From the NCBI RefSeq assembly GCF_030814715.1, contig NZ_JAUSVO010000005.1, positions 62,001 to 126,000 on the forward strand: 64,000 nt of DNA. The letters are read 5' to 3'. Within the stretch, counting starts at the first letter, position 1. Every line of letters starts with the position of its first letter. This document shows positions 55,151 to 64,000 of the stretch, one piece after another. The notes beneath the pieces are model-generated. The model saw only the letters and a list, made by a program, of their open reading frames with translations, was not told where the DNA came from and did no database searches. The DNA is from Kaistia dalseonensis (GTDB taxonomy: Bacteria; Pseudomonadota; Alphaproteobacteria; Rhizobiales; Kaistiaceae). The position numbers and the translations under genes are program-made.

Positions 55151-56503
55151 TCATAGATCGTCATATCGGGCCGGATCTTCGAGCCTCATGCGCACAAGAT
55201 TGTCGATCTGCACGCTGATATCTGCCTCCGCATCCGGCATGATTCCGAGGCCTGGCACGGCGATGATCCGCCCTGCGCGACGGATCGCGGGAAGCGCCTC
55301 GATGGCCCTTGGCTGCCCTTCCGGCACGCAGACGGCGAGCGTCCGCCGCCCCGCCGGGCCGAGCGCGCCGATGACAACCTCGCTCCCCTGCCCGACCCGA
55401 AGCGAAATGCGGAAGCGGCCATCCCAGACGCCGTCGAACCGGTCCACGACCCTGATTTCGGGCAGGCCGTCGCGGCCGCTTTCGCGCTGGAAGCGGAAGG
55501 CGCCCTTGCGCCGATCAACGAGAACGCCGGCGAGCGTTCGGGCAAAGCGCCCGTCAGGCGTCTCGTTCATGGCAAGCTCCAGCGCGGCAAGGCGCTCGAG
55601 CCGCGGCACATAGGCCGAACCGCCGACGGCGCGGAGGATGCGAGCGAGCGCGCGCAGCCGCGTCTCCTCCGGCTCGGCGCGCCAGGCGGCCTCGTCCAGC
55701 CGAACCGCGCCGCTTTCGTCGATTCTCGCCGAAGCGCCGAGCAGGCGGCCGACATAATGATCGATCGCCGCCGCCGCGCGGCCGAGCCGGCCGGCCGTTG
55801 CAGCCAGTGTCTGCGCGTCCAGCCCTTCGGCGGCGAGCTGTGGCATCAGCGCGCGCAGCCTGGCCCGGCTGAACCGCGCATCGCGATTGTGCGGATCATC
55901 GACCGGGTGCAGTCCTGCCGCCTTGACGATCGCGGCCAAGGTGGCGCGGTCGAGGCCGAGCAAGGGCCGCGCGAGGCGGATGCCGCCGCGATCCACGGTC
56001 GCCGCCATGCCCGCCAGGCCATAGACGCCGGAGCCGCGCGCAAGCCGCATCAGCACGGTCTCGGCCTGATCGTCACGATGATGGGCGGTGACGAGGTGGT
56101 CGGCTCCTTCCGCATGCGCCGCCTCCACCAGCAACGCATAACGTGCCGCCCGGGCCGCCGCCTCCAGATCGGCATCGGGATAAGGGCCCTTCCAGTGGAG
56201 CCCTTTGAAGGGCAGCCCGAGCCGCCCGGCGATCTCGCCAACCATCTCGGCTTCAGCGCCGGATTCGGCCCTCAGACCGTGATCTACGGTCAGGACGATC
56301 AGGCCCGGCCGGTCGGGGGCGATAGCCTGCCAGCGCCGGGCAAGCAGCGTCAGCGCCAGCGAGTCGGCACCGCCGGAAACCGCGAGCGCAATCCGCCGCG
56401 CACCAAGAAGCGGCGCGAAGATATCGTCCAGCGCCGCATCGGCGATCGGAAGCGGGGTGTCAGCAGCTGGCACTGGCCTGTTCGGCTTTGACGCGCTGGA
56501 CAA
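55151..56503 (-). CDS. tilS: tRNA(Ile)-lysidine synthetase
   Basis: Enzyme of 450 residues. The N-terminal ATP-pyrophosphatase domain has the PP-loop SGGADS (43-48), LTVDHGLRAES, AHHRDDQAETVLMRLARGSG and DDPHNRDARFSRARLR. TilS attaches lysine to the anticodon C of tRNA-Ile(CAU) so that it reads AUA codons. The C-terminal region is less conserved. The first 44 bases overlap the end of cpoB in another frame; a downstream start is possible, but the N-terminal extension resembles others in the order. Confidence 0.93.
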   Translation of the reverse strand: MSSASKPNRPVPAADTPLPIADAALDDIFAPLLGARRIALAVSGGADSLALTLLARRWQAIAPDRPGLIVLTVDHGLRAESGAEAEMVGEIAGRLGLPFKGLHWKGPYPDADLEAAARAARYALLVEAAHAEGADHLVTAHHRDDQAETVLMRLARGSGVYGLAGMAATVDRGGIRLARPLLGLDRATLAAIVKAAGLHPVDDPHNRDARFSRARLRALMPQLAAEGLDAQTLAATAGRLGRAAAAIDHYVGRLLGASARIDESGAVRLDEAAWRAEPEETRLRALARILRAVGGSAYVPRLERLAALELAMNETPDGRFARTLAGVLVDRRKGAFRFQRESGRDGLPEIRVVDRFDGVWDGRFRISLRVGQGSEVVIGALGPAGRRTLAVCVPEGQPRAIEALPAIRRAGRIIAVPGLGIMPDAEADISVQIDNLVRMRLEDPARYDDL

Positions 56504-57455
56504 GCGCGTTCGAACTCTTCGGATATTGCTTCAGAATCTCGGAATAGGTTGCGCAGGCAGCCTCGCGCTGGCCGAGCCCCGATAGCGACAGGCCAAGTTT
56601 CAGCAGCATGTCCGGCGCCTTGCCGCTCTTCGGATATTGCTTGTAGCCGGCGAGGAAGGCATCGGCCGAGCCGCGATAGTCCTGCCGGGCATAGAGGCTC
56701 TCGCCGAGCCAGTATTGCGCATCGGCCGCGAGCGGATCCGACGGATAGGAGGCGAGGAAGCGACGGAACGACGTTTCAGCGACGTCATAATCGCCCTTCA
56801 GCACCAGATCATAGGCCGCGTCATAATCAGCGCGCGAATTGCCCGTCGCGGGCGGCGGCGCGATGGCGGCGGCACCGCCCGCGGTCGCTGCCGACGACAG
56901 GTCGATCGGCGGCGGGCCTCCGGGCGGAACGGCGAGCTGGCCGAGATTCTGCGGCGGGGCGCCGAGGCCGGTGCCGCCGTCGGCGTCCATCGGGGCGCCG
57001 GCGTTCGCGCCGATCTGCTGGCTGATCGGATCCGTGGCGGCGGGCGCCGCCTGCGCGGTCGGAGGCGTTGCCGGGCTTGGGCGCGGCGCGACAGCGGCGG
57101 GCGGCGCGGCCGAGCGCTTTCCGGCACCAGCGCCCGGCTGAAGCTGCAATTGCTGCTGCAACTGCTTGACCTGGTAGGTTAGTTCCTCGACCTGGCCGGT
57201 CAGCGTGCGCAATTGCTGCTCCATGCGGTCCATGCGCAGCGCCGCCTGCGCATCGGCGGAGCTCGATTGCGCCCGGACCGGATTGCCGTCGGTCGCGCCC
57301 GAGGGATCGGCGAGGCCACCGGGCGGCGTCGGACCGGGCTGAGTCGCATCGGGATTGCGCTTGAATACGTCGAACAGTCCGGCATGGGCCGGCGTCGCGA
57401 GCATCATGGTCGCGACGATGGCGGCCAGTCCGGTCCTCGCAAATAGGTTTGTCAT
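56460..57455 (-). CDS. cpoB: Cell division coordinator CpoB (YbgF)
   Basis: Periplasmic protein of 331 residues. Signal peptide to about residue 25 (LAAIVATMMLATPAHAG), a coiled-coil segment (AALRMDRMEQQLRTLTGQVEELTYQVKQLQQQLQL), a long Pro/Ala linker and three TPR-like repeats in the last 125 residues (DYDAAYDLVLKGDYDVAETSFRRFLASYP, ADAQYWLGESLYARQDYRGSADAFLAGYKQYPKSGKAPDMLLKLGLSLSGLGQ). This is the TolA-binding protein that links Tol-Pal to peptidoglycan synthesis. ATG at 57455 or 57467 are both possible. Last gene of the tol-pal block. Confidence 0.93.
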   Translation of the reverse strand: MTNLFARTGLAAIVATMMLATPAHAGLFDVFKRNPDATQPGPTPPGGLADPSGATDGNPVRAQSSSADAQAALRMDRMEQQLRTLTGQVEELTYQVKQLQQQLQLQPGAGAGKRSAAPPAAVAPRPSPATPPTAQAAPAATDPISQQIGANAGAPMDADGGTGLGAPPQNLGQLAVPPGGPPPIDLSSAATAGGAAAIAPPPATGNSRADYDAAYDLVLKGDYDVAETSFRRFLASYPSDPLAADAQYWLGESLYARQDYRGSADAFLAGYKQYPKSGKAPDMLLKLGLSLSGLGQREAACATYSEILKQYPKSSNALVQRVKAEQASASC

Positions 57456-57566
57456 CGGTCCGTCCATTCATGCGGGCCCTGCGCGGGCGGCGGGCCATGG
57501 CTCGCATCCCGCGCTCATGATCCTATCAGGCCGGTTCGAGTTCGGCCAAATTGGGGCGCCGAAACG

Positions 57567-57594
57567 GAAACGGCGGCCCGAAGGCCGCCGTTTC
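57567..57594 (-). terminator. Hairpin after pal
   Basis: Perfect 12-bp stem (GAAACGGCGGCC/GGCCGCCGTTTC) with a CGAA loop between pal and cpoB; on the minus strand it is followed by a short CGTTTC. It could lower transcription into cpoB. Confidence 0.65.
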
Positions 57595-57619
57595 GCCGAT
57601 CCGTATGGTGGACCGCCGA

Positions 57620-58117
57620 TTACTGTGCGTTGTTGAGCACCGTCACCGCGCGGCGGTTCTGCGACCAGCACGAGATGTCGTTGCAGACCGCGACCGGACG
57701 CTCCTTGCCGTAGGAGATGGTGCGGATGCGGTTCGGATTGATGCCACGCGAGACGAGATAGTTCTTCACGTTGGTGGCGCGGCGGGCGCCGAGCGCGATG
57801 TTGTATTCGCGCGTGCCGCGCTCGTCGGCATGGCCTTCGATCGTGACGGTATAGCGCGCATATTGCTGCAGCCACTGCGCCTGCTTGTCGAGCGTCACGC
57901 GGCCCTGGGCCGAAACCTCGGTCTGGTCGGTATCGAAGAAGACGCGGTCGCCGACATTGACGACGAAATCCTGGGCGCTGCCCGGCGTGGCCGAACCGAG
58001 ACCGGCGCCGGCGCCTTCCGGACCGCCCGGCTTGTTCGCGCAGGCAGCGAGCATGAGCGCGGCGCCGAGAAAGACCACGAGCTTGGCACCGTGGGACATC
58101 GATCTAATCTGAATCAT
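57620..58117 (-). CDS. pal: Peptidoglycan-associated lipoprotein Pal
   Basis: Lipoprotein of 165 residues. Lipobox LAAC with Cys26, a short Gly/Pro/Ala linker, then the OmpA-like domain: VFFDTDQTEVSAQGRVTLDKQAQWLQQYARYTVTIEGHADERGTREYNIALGARRATNVKNYL, with the diaminopimelate-binding Asp/Arg of GHADERGTREYN. It anchors the outer membrane to peptidoglycan and binds TolB and TolA. ATG at 58117 is preceded by AAGGAG. Two Cys near the C-terminus (VCNDISCWSQ) are common in alphaproteobacterial Pal. Confidence 0.97.
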   Translation of the reverse strand: MIQIRSMSHGAKLVVFLGAALMLAACANKPGGPEGAGAGLGSATPGSAQDFVVNVGDRVFFDTDQTEVSAQGRVTLDKQAQWLQQYARYTVTIEGHADERGTREYNIALGARRATNVKNYLVSRGINPNRIRTISYGKERPVAVCNDISCWSQNRRAVTVLNNAQ

Positions 58118-58363
58118 CAAGATAACTCCTTGTCCACCATACTCGGACATGGGACCGTTTTTAGCGGTCGCTTGGTTAAATACGGGTTCAACAACGTGGT
58201 TAATGGAGGATTAACCCCGAAACGCGTGACGCAACGAAACACATGAAAACCGAGGCTGCCGCTTGCCTCCACATGGATAACGCGGCTCGAGGCGGACGGC
58301 GCCGAAGCGGGATCGGTCCGTGCCGACGGCACGGGACCGACGGCCCGGACGGCGCCCTCGCCC

Positions 58364-59734
58364 TCAATTGATCAGCGACGACCAGGCCGGATCGGAAGCG
58401 AAGGCCGGCGTCGGCACGCGGAACTCGTTATAGCCGGTCAGGTCGATCGACCAGAGCTGCGGGCCGCCCGTCGCGCCTTGCGTATCGCGGAAGAACATCA
58501 GCACGCGGCCGTTCGGGGCCCAGGTCGGGCCTTCATTGTGATAGCCCTCGGTCAGGATGCGCTCGCCCGAGCCGTCCGGCTTCATCACGCCGATCGCGAA
58601 ACCGGAGCCCGACTGGCGCGTGAACGCGATCAGATCGCCGCGCGGCGACCAGACCGGGGTCGAATAGGAGCCCTGGCCAAACGAAATGCGGGTCGGGTTC
58701 GAGCCATCGGCGCCCATGACGTAGAGCTGCTGGCCACCGCCGCGATCGGAGGTGAAGACAATGCGCGATCCGTCCGGCGAGAAGGACGGGCTGGTGTCGA
58801 TCGAGGCCGAATTGGTCAGCCGCGTCGTGCGCTTCGAGCGCAGGTCCATCTGGTAGATATTGGCGTTGCCCTGGTCCTCGAGGCTCATCACGATGCGCTG
58901 GCCATCGGGCGAGAAGCGCGGGGCGAAGGTCATGCCGGGGAAATTGCCGACCAGTTCGCGCTGCCCCGTCTCGATATTGAGCAGGTAGACGCTCGGCTGG
59001 TCCTTGCCATAGGACATGTAGACGATTTCCTGCGCCGAAGGATTGAAGCGCGGCGTCAGCACGAGATCGTTGCCGCGGGTCAGATAGCGCGAGTTGAAGC
59101 CATCCTGGTCCATGATGGCGAGGCGCTTGATGCGCTTGTCCTTAGGACCGCTCTCGTCGACATAGACGACACGCGTATCGAAATAGCCCTGCTCGCCTGT
59201 CAGCCGCTCGTAGATCGCATCAGCGATGATATGGGCGACACGGCGCCAATTGTCGGGGCTGGTGTAGAACTGCTGGCCCGCCATCTGCTGGCCGGCATAG
59301 ATGTCCCAGAGGCGGAACTCGGCGCGCAGCCTGCCATCCGGCTGGCGCGAGACACCGCCGGTGACCAGCGCCTGCGCGTTGATCACGGTCCAGTTCTGGA
59401 ACACCGGTGTCTGGTCGGCGCTGGTGATCTTCTCGATGAACGAGGCGGGATCGACCGGCAGGAACAGGCCGGACCGCTTCAGGTCGGCCGCGATCACGCC
59501 GGATACGTCGGCCGCGAGCTGGGCATCCTCAGGCGATCCACCGATGAAGGGGGGAATCGCGATCGGCAGCGGCTGGACATTGCCCTGTGTCACGTCGAGC
59601 TCGATCAGCGCCTCGGCCTTCTGAACGAAAGGCACGCTGATCGCAAAGACCGCGGCAAGGAAGGCCAGCGCGCCGAGTGCTGGCCGCGACAGGCGACGCG
59701 ACACGGAGCGCTCATCGGTGGCGTGAACCGTCAT
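58364..59734 (-). CDS. tolB: Tol-Pal system protein TolB
   Basis: Periplasmic protein of 456 residues. A hydrophobic signal segment ([24 protein letters not shown]) is followed by the N-terminal TolB domain ([10 protein letters not shown]...[17 protein letters not shown]) and a six-blade beta-propeller with repeated FSPDG/MSxDG motifs ([47 protein letters not shown]). TolB competes for Pal and relays energy from TolQRA. ATG at 59734 gives a proper signal peptide; the frame is open 53 codons further but this part is not protein-like. Sits between tolA and pal. Confidence 0.96.
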   Translation of the reverse strand: MTVHATDERSVSRRLSRPALGALAFLAAVFAISVPFVQKAEALIELDVTQGNVQPLPIAIPPFIGGSPEDAQLAADVSGVIAADLKRSGLFLPVDPASFIEKITSADQTPVFQNWTVINAQALVTGGVSRQPDGRLRAEFRLWDIYAGQQMAGQQFYTSPDNWRRVAHIIADAIYERLTGEQGYFDTRVVYVDESGPKDKRIKRLAIMDQDGFNSRYLTRGNDLVLTPRFNPSAQEIVYMSYGKDQPSVYLLNIETGQRELVGNFPGMTFAPRFSPDGQRIVMSLEDQGNANIYQMDLRSKRTTRLTNSASIDTSPSFSPDGSRIVFTSDRGGGQQLYVMGADGSNPTRISFGQGSYSTPVWSPRGDLIAFTRQSGSGFAIGVMKPDGSGERILTEGYHNEGPTWAPNGRVLMFFRDTQGATGGPQLWSIDLTGYNEFRVPTPAFASDPAWSSLIN

Positions 59735-59814
59735 CTTGGAGTTCCTGTTCAACAAAACGTCTCGATCTCGATCGGTTATCGCCGACGATAACGGCAGCGA
59801 GGTGGCGCGTTGCA

Positions 59815-60828
59815 TTATCCCTGCGGGCTGAACCGCATCTGGACTTCGCTCCACTGGTCGTATTTCTCGGCGGGCAGCTGATAGGGGCCGCATTGCAGCA
59901 CGGCGCGGACGGCGCTCTCGGCGGCGACCGTACCATACTGGCTGGCAGGATATTGCTCGACCGACGGCGTTCCGTTCACGGTGCCGTCCTGATTGAGCTT
60001 GAAGCGTAGCGTGACGGTGACCTGGCGCGGGTCCGTCCAGCCGACCGGGATGTTCCAGCAGCGCTGAACCTGCGAACGAAGCGCGTCGAGCTCGCTCTGC
60101 GTCATCATCTGGGTCGGATTGCGGGCCTCTTCCGCGCCGAAGGCTTCCGGATTCTGGCTCGCCGCCGTTGCGCCTGCAGGCTGCGAACGATCGAGCAGTG
60201 CGGCAATCTTGTCCGGATCGAACTTCGAATCGGTCGTGCTCTGCGTCGGCTGCTGCGCGGCCGGGGGCTTCGGCGCCTGAGCGGTCTGCACCGGCGGCTT
60301 CGGCTTCACGCGCGGCTTCGGTGCCGGGGCCGCAGGGGTCGGCGTCGCCTCGGCGGCCTTGGGCGGTTCAGGCGTTGGAGCGGGTGCCGGCTCGGGCGTC
60401 GGCTCCGGCGGAGGCGTCGGGGCAGGTTCGGCCTTGGCAGGTTCCGGGGTCGGCGGCGGGGGCGGCGTCGGATCAGGCTGCGGCGCGGGTGGGGTCGGCG
60501 CAGGCGGGGTCGGATCCGTCGGCGGCGCAGGCGGCGTCGGCTCGGATTTCGGCGGCGGCGGGGTGGCAGGTGTCGGCTTGGGCGGCGCGGGCGTCGGCTT
60601 GGGGGCCGGCGTATCCTTCTCGGTCGGTTTGTTGGGCGACGGCGTCGGCTTCACCTCGGCGGTCTTCTTGCCCTTCTGGACACTCGTGACCTCGGAAAGC
60701 GGCACCAGCTCGACCGGCAGCGCCTCCGCCGTGCTCACGTCGAAGGGCTTCGTGTCGGGCAACACGAAGAGCCCCCAGGCGAGAAGCAGGAGGTGGGCGA
60801 TGATCGAAGTGATGAGCCCGGCGCGCAT
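59815..60828 (-). CDS. tolA: Tol-Pal system protein TolA
   Basis: Protein of 337 residues: one N-terminal transmembrane helix ([21 protein letters not shown]), a long Pro/Lys/Ala/Glu-rich stalk (about 45-210) instead of the Ala-rich helix of E. coli TolA, and a C-terminal TolA/TonB-like domain ([43 protein letters not shown]...[30 protein letters not shown]) with its two conserved Cys. It carries proton-motive energy from TolQR to TolB/Pal. It starts 6 bases after tolR. Confidence 0.95.
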   Translation of the reverse strand: MRAGLITSIIAHLLLLAWGLFVLPDTKPFDVSTAEALPVELVPLSEVTSVQKGKKTAEVKPTPSPNKPTEKDTPAPKPTPAPPKPTPATPPPPKSEPTPPAPPTDPTPPAPTPPAPQPDPTPPPPPTPEPAKAEPAPTPPPEPTPEPAPAPTPEPPKAAEATPTPAAPAPKPRVKPKPPVQTAQAPKPPAAQQPTQSTTDSKFDPDKIAALLDRSQPAGATAASQNPEAFGAEEARNPTQMMTQSELDALRSQVQRCWNIPVGWTDPRQVTVTLRFKLNQDGTVNGTPSVEQYPASQYGTVAAESAVRAVLQCGPYQLPAEKYDQWSEVQMRFSPQG

Positions 60829-60834
60829 ATCCGC

Positions 60835-61287
60835 TCAACTGCCCGAGGCGTCGATCGTGACCAGTCCGATATTGCGATAGCCAGCATTCGAGATGGCGCC
60901 CATCACACCCATGATCGCGCCGTAATTGCTGCTCTTGTCGCCGCGCACGAAGATGCGCTCGTCATAGCCGGTCGTGGCGATGGCCTTCAGCTTGGGAATG
61001 AGTTCGTCCTGGGTGATCTCGGTATCCTGCAGGAACACCTTGCCGGCCGAATCGACCGTGATCGAGATCGGATCCTTGTCGGCGGAAAGCGCCTTGGCCT
61101 GGCTCTCCGGCAGGTTGATCGGCACGCCAGCCGTCAGCAACGGCGCCGACACCATGAAGATGATCAGGAGCACCAGGATCACGTCGACGAACGGCGTGAC
61201 GTTGATCTCGCTCATGACGTGGGTCGAACGGCGACGCCGCCGCCGGCCACCGCCTCGTCCTCCCCCGCCGCCGACCGACATGCCCAT
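60835..61287 (-). CDS. tolR: Tol-Pal system protein TolR
   Basis: ExbD/TolR protein of 150 residues. The N-terminus is Gly/Arg-rich, followed by the single helix MSEINVTPFVDVILVLLIIFMVSAPLL, whose Asp (VTPFVDV) carries protons. A periplasmic domain follows with ITVDSAGKVFLQDTEITQDELIPKLKAI and RGDKSSNYGAIMGVMGAISNAGY. It forms the proton channel with TolQ. It follows tolQ by 3 bases. Confidence 0.96.
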   Translation of the reverse strand: MGMSVGGGGGRGGGRRRRRRSTHVMSEINVTPFVDVILVLLIIFMVSAPLLTAGVPINLPESQAKALSADKDPISITVDSAGKVFLQDTEITQDELIPKLKAIATTGYDERIFVRGDKSSNYGAIMGVMGAISNAGYRNIGLVTIDASGS

Positions 61288-61290
61288 GAA

Positions 61291-62004
61291 TCAGGCCCTC
61301 TCGTCGATCTGACGCGACAGGATGGCCGAGAACTCATCGGCGAAGCCTTCGAGCCGCGAGCTGATCTTGCCCGAAGAACTGGCCAGCTTGTTGTAGGCGA
61401 TAACGGCGGGAATGGCGGCGCAAAGGCCAAGCGCTGTCGCCATCAGCGCCTCGGCGATACCCGGCGCCACGACGGCCAGCGACGTATTCTTGGATGCCGC
61501 AATGCCCTGGAACGCCGTCATGATGCCCCAGACCGTACCGAAGAGGCCGATGAAGGGGCCGGCGGAGCCGACGGTCGCCAGGAAGAGCAGACGGCTTTCG
61601 AGCCGCTCCGTCTCGCGGGCAATCGTGACCTCGAGCACCTTGTCGATGCGCATCTGCAAGCCCATCGGCGAGCGCGCACCAGCCTCATAGGAACGCTTCC
61701 ACTCCCGCATCGCGGCCACGAACAGCGCCGCCATCGCAGAGGCGGGCCGGCTCGACAGCGAGCGATACAGCTCCTCGAGCGATTGCCCGGACCAGAACAC
61801 CTTCTCGAACCGGTCCATCTGGCGCTTCACGCGGCCATAGAGAAGGACCTTGTCGACGATGATCGCCCAGCTCCAGATCGACGCCAGCACGAGCCCCAGC
61901 ATCACGAACTTCACGACGATATGCGCCTGAAGGAACATGGCGATGAGGGACAGGCTGGCGGCGGGCGCGTCGAGCGCTGCCTGGCCCACGTCGACCGGAT
62001 TCAT
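61291..62004 (-). CDS. tolQ: Tol-Pal system protein TolQ
   Basis: MotA/TolQ/ExbB proton channel protein of 237 residues with three transmembrane helices: LSLIAMFLQAHIVVKFVMLGLVLASIWSW, then LFLATVGSAGPFIGLFGTVWGIMTAF (with the conserved Gly-rich GLFGTVWGI motif) and APGIAEALMATALGLCAAIPAVIAYN. It converts the proton motive force together with TolR to drive TolA. ATG at 62004 gives the usual MNPVDVGQAA start; the longer open frame is not typical. First gene of tolQRAB. Confidence 0.96.
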   Translation of the reverse strand: MNPVDVGQAALDAPAASLSLIAMFLQAHIVVKFVMLGLVLASIWSWAIIVDKVLLYGRVKRQMDRFEKVFWSGQSLEELYRSLSSRPASAMAALFVAAMREWKRSYEAGARSPMGLQMRIDKVLEVTIARETERLESRLLFLATVGSAGPFIGLFGTVWGIMTAFQGIAASKNTSLAVVAPGIAEALMATALGLCAAIPAVIAYNKLASSSGKISSRLEGFADEFSAILSRQIDERA

Positions 62005-62223
62005 TCGCTTCGAACCTCTCGGGTTTGAACCTCGCGGAGCGATCTCGCATGCGAGGACGGGACCCGCAGCCAATGCTGATCCCTGCCATGGAACACGTCC
62101 CTGCAAGCATCGGGCCGGACACGATATTCCGGCTGGCTGTCTCGCCTTCAAATTTGTCGAAATGAGGGCGTTTACTAGCCTTTTCCGCTGCTTCCGGGAC
62201 GTTCCTTTATAGTGATCGCATGG

Positions 62224-62685
62224 TTAATCAATCGTTATTTTGGGCGCTGCAGCAAAACGCTCCGCCATCTCGTCAGGAATGCGCTGCGGGCGGCCTTCTC
62301 GGTTGACGAGCACCACGGTCACGACCGCCTGGACGATCAATTCGGAGCCCCGGCGGATCGACTGCGACAGAATGATCCGGGCACCGCGAATTTCCTTCGG
62401 ACGGGTCACGACCTCGACGATGTCGTCGATTCGCGCCGGCCGCTTGAAGTCGATTTCGAGCCGCGCGACGGCAAAGGCGATCGGCTCGCCCATCTCGCCC
62501 GCATCGAGCGCCTTGTGATGCACGCCGAGCAGGCGGACATAATCCGTCCGCCCACGCTCCAGAAAGCGGATGTAGGAGGCGTGATAGACGACGCCGGTGA
62601 AGTCCGTATCCTCGAAATAGATGCGGACCGGCAGGATATGGCCCTCGGACGTGTGCCGTCCGGAAAGATGGGCGTGGTCGGTCAT
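62224..62685 (-). CDS. ybgC: Tol-Pal system-associated acyl-CoA thioesterase YbgC
   Basis: Hotdog-fold thioesterase of 153 residues. The YbgC signature RIYFEDTDFTGVVYHASYIRFLERGRTDYVRLLG holds the catalytic Asp (DTD at 26-28) and His. Members hydrolyse short-chain or malonyl acyl-CoA or acyl-ACP and are linked to phospholipid metabolism at the inner membrane. It starts 3 bases after ruvB and lies some 220 bases before tolQ, so it may be transcribed with ruvAB rather than with tolQRA. Confidence 0.95.
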   Translation of the reverse strand: MTDHAHLSGRHTSEGHILPVRIYFEDTDFTGVVYHASYIRFLERGRTDYVRLLGVHHKALDAGEMGEPIAFAVARLEIDFKRPARIDDIVEVVTRPKEIRGARIILSQSIRRGSELIVQAVVTVVLVNREGRPQRIPDEMAERFAAAPKITID

Positions 62686-62688
62686 GTC

Positions 62689-63735
62689 TCAGTCGGTCTC
62701 ACTGTCGAAAAGCGGCATCGGAACCACGCTGCTCTCGGGCACGGCGAGGCCGAGATGGCGGAAGGCATGCGGCGTGAGCAGACGGCCGCGCGGTGTGCGC
62801 TGCACGAAGCCCTGCTGGATCAGATAGGGCTCGACGATCTCCTCGATCGCGTCGCGCGGCTCGGACAAGGCGGCTGCAATGGTCTCGATACCGACCGGGC
62901 CGCCGCCGAATGAGAGCGCGATGGTCGACATATAGCGCCGATCGAGGGAATCGAAGCCCATGGAATCGACTTCGAGGCGAAGAAGCGCCCCGTCGGCGAC
63001 CTCGCGGTTGATCGTGCCCGGCCCTTCGACCAGGGCAAAATCGCGCACGCGGCGCAGCAGGCGGCTCGCAATACGCGGCGTGCCACGCGAGCGCCGCGCG
63101 ATCTCGGCCGCGCCATCGGCCGTCATGCCGATACCCATGATCCGCGCGCCGCGCGTCACGATGTGCTCGAGCTCGGGCACGGTGTAGAATTGCAGGCGGA
63201 CGGGAATGCCGAAACGATCGCGCAGCGGCGTCGTCAGCAGGCCGAGGCGCGTCGTCGCGGCCACCAGCGTGAACTTGGCGAGGTCGATCTTGACCGATCG
63301 CGCCGCCGGTCCGTCACCGATGATCAGGTCGAGCTGGAAATCCTCCATGGCGGGATAGAGGATTTCTTCCACGGCAGGACTAAGGCGGTGGATTTCGTCG
63401 ATGAAGAGGACGTCGCGCTCTTCGAGATTGGTGAGGAGCGCCGCGAGATCGCCCGCCTTGGCGATGACGGGGCCCGAGGTCGCGCGGAAATTGACGCCGA
63501 GTTCGCGCGAGACGATCTGCGCCAGCGTCGTCTTGCCGAGGCCGGGCGGACCGACGAAGAGGACGTGATCGAGCGCCTCCTTGCGGCTGCGGGCGGCCTC
63601 GATGAACACCGAGAGATTGGCGCGGGCCTGTGCCTGACCGACGAAATCGGCCAGCACCTGCGGCCGGAGCGTGCGGTCATTATCGTCTTCGTCGACATGC
63701 GCCGAGACGAGCCGCTGGTCCGAGGGGCTGCTCAT
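62689..63735 (-). CDS. ruvB: Holliday junction branch migration ATPase RuvB
   Basis: AAA+ motor of 348 residues with Walker [11 protein letters not shown] (61-70), Walker [11 protein letters not shown], sensor 1 LVAATTR, and the C-terminal winged helix ([46 protein letters not shown]...[16 protein letters not shown]). RuvB hexamers pull DNA through Holliday junctions with RuvA. It overlaps ruvA by 4 bases (ATGA), so expression of the pair is coupled. Confidence 0.97.
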   Translation of the reverse strand: MSSPSDQRLVSAHVDEDDNDRTLRPQVLADFVGQAQARANLSVFIEAARSRKEALDHVLFVGPPGLGKTTLAQIVSRELGVNFRATSGPVIAKAGDLAALLTNLEERDVLFIDEIHRLSPAVEEILYPAMEDFQLDLIIGDGPAARSVKIDLAKFTLVAATTRLGLLTTPLRDRFGIPVRLQFYTVPELEHIVTRGARIMGIGMTADGAAEIARRSRGTPRIASRLLRRVRDFALVEGPGTINREVADGALLRLEVDSMGFDSLDRRYMSTIALSFGGGPVGIETIAAALSEPRDAIEEIVEPYLIQQGFVQRTPRGRLLTPHAFRHLGLAVPESSVVPMPLFDSETD

Positions 63736-64000
63736 CGTGCGAGTTCCTTGAGGCCGAGGCGGATCAGCATCTCGGTCGTGGCGTCCTCGCCTGCACTACG
63801 TGCGGCGGCGGCGACCGCGGCATTGGCCTGGATCTGCTGGTAGCCGAGATTGACGAGCGCCGAGACGGCATCGGCGATCGGAAGCGGCGCCCGCTTCTCG
63901 GCCAGATCCGTCTGGAGGCTGATCACGGCCGGATCGACCGAGGAGAAGGCCGGCGCCTTGTCGCGCAGTTCGGCGACCACGCGCGCGGCGACCTTCGGCC
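63732..64000 (-). CDS. ruvA: Holliday junction DNA helicase subunit RuvA (5' partial)
   Basis: Only the C-terminal part, about 88 residues, is in the window; the gene continues past the right edge. The last 50 residues ([47 protein letters not shown]) form domain III, the flexible helix bundle that binds RuvB. Preceding it is the acidic/Pro linker and the end of the helix-hairpin-helix domain ([14 protein letters not shown]). RuvA clamps the four-way junction. Confidence 0.93.
   Translation of the reverse strand, partial: PKVAARVVAELRDKAPAFSSVDPAVISLQTDLAEKRAPLPIADAVSALVNLGYQQIQANAAVAAAARSAGEDATTEMLIRLGLKELAR

Overview
The window is GC-rich, densely coded alphaproteobacterial chromosome. Four things point to the order Hyphomicrobiales (Rhizobiales): the block ruvAB-ybgC-tolQRAB-pal-cpoB-tilS-ftsH-glmM, an ActS/ActR (RegB/RegA) redox pair beside a cyo-type quinol oxidase, an RpoH-type sigma factor, and an Omp25/31-like porin. 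The genus cannot be fixed from sequence alone; a Kaistia-like organism is a guess.

Layout. (1) 1-9.2 kb: the end of a transglutaminase-like protein, then a minus-strand run cyoABCD-surf1-actS-actR (cytochrome bo3-type quinol oxidase, assembly factor, redox two-component system), with an MFS transporter facing away from cyoA. (2) 9.5-10.5 kb: an SDR followed by a 19-codon stub of a FAD-dependent oxidoreductase. (3) 10.6-19.2 kb: a LacI-type regulator facing a five-gene run plus one more gene: ribose/fructose-class ABC importer (binding protein, permease, single-domain ATPase), cytoplasmic tannase/feruloyl-esterase-family hydrolase, shikimate-dehydrogenase-like enzyme, and a QuiC1-type 3-dehydroshikimate dehydratase fused to an HPPD-like domain. 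This reads as a catabolic route from an imported shikimate or quinate ester to protocatechuate. A 14-bp perfect palindrome upstream is the probable LacI-family operator, and a tRNA-Arg(CCT) lies just beyond the right edge. (4) 19.7-23.4 kb: two divergent regulator/oxidoreductase modules (HxlR with NTF2-like and SDR; AraC with SDR). (5) 23.5-35.1 kb: a secreted Sel1-repeat protein, a membrane GT2 glycosyltransferase, and a roughly 2500-residue autotransporter with nearly identical 438-bp internal repeats.

(6) 35.3-42.7 kb: NIPSNAP protein, tRNA-Glu(CTC), a small membrane protein, an RluA/RluD pseudouridine synthase, rpoH, a cyclase-like/TPR protein with altered active-site positions, and thiX-thiY under a TPP riboswitch without a local ATPase gene. 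(7) 42.7-53 kb: a proline-rich membrane protein, purA, an EamA exporter, serA and serC with a candidate serC leader RNA, an outer-membrane beta-barrel protein, and glmM. (8) 53-64 kb: ftsH, tilS, the whole Tol-Pal system and ruvB/ruvA (ruvA runs off the end), all on the minus strand.

The most interesting parts are the shikimate/quinate-ester cluster and the glycosyltransferase/giant autotransporter pair. No CRISPR array, integrase, transposase or prophage was seen.
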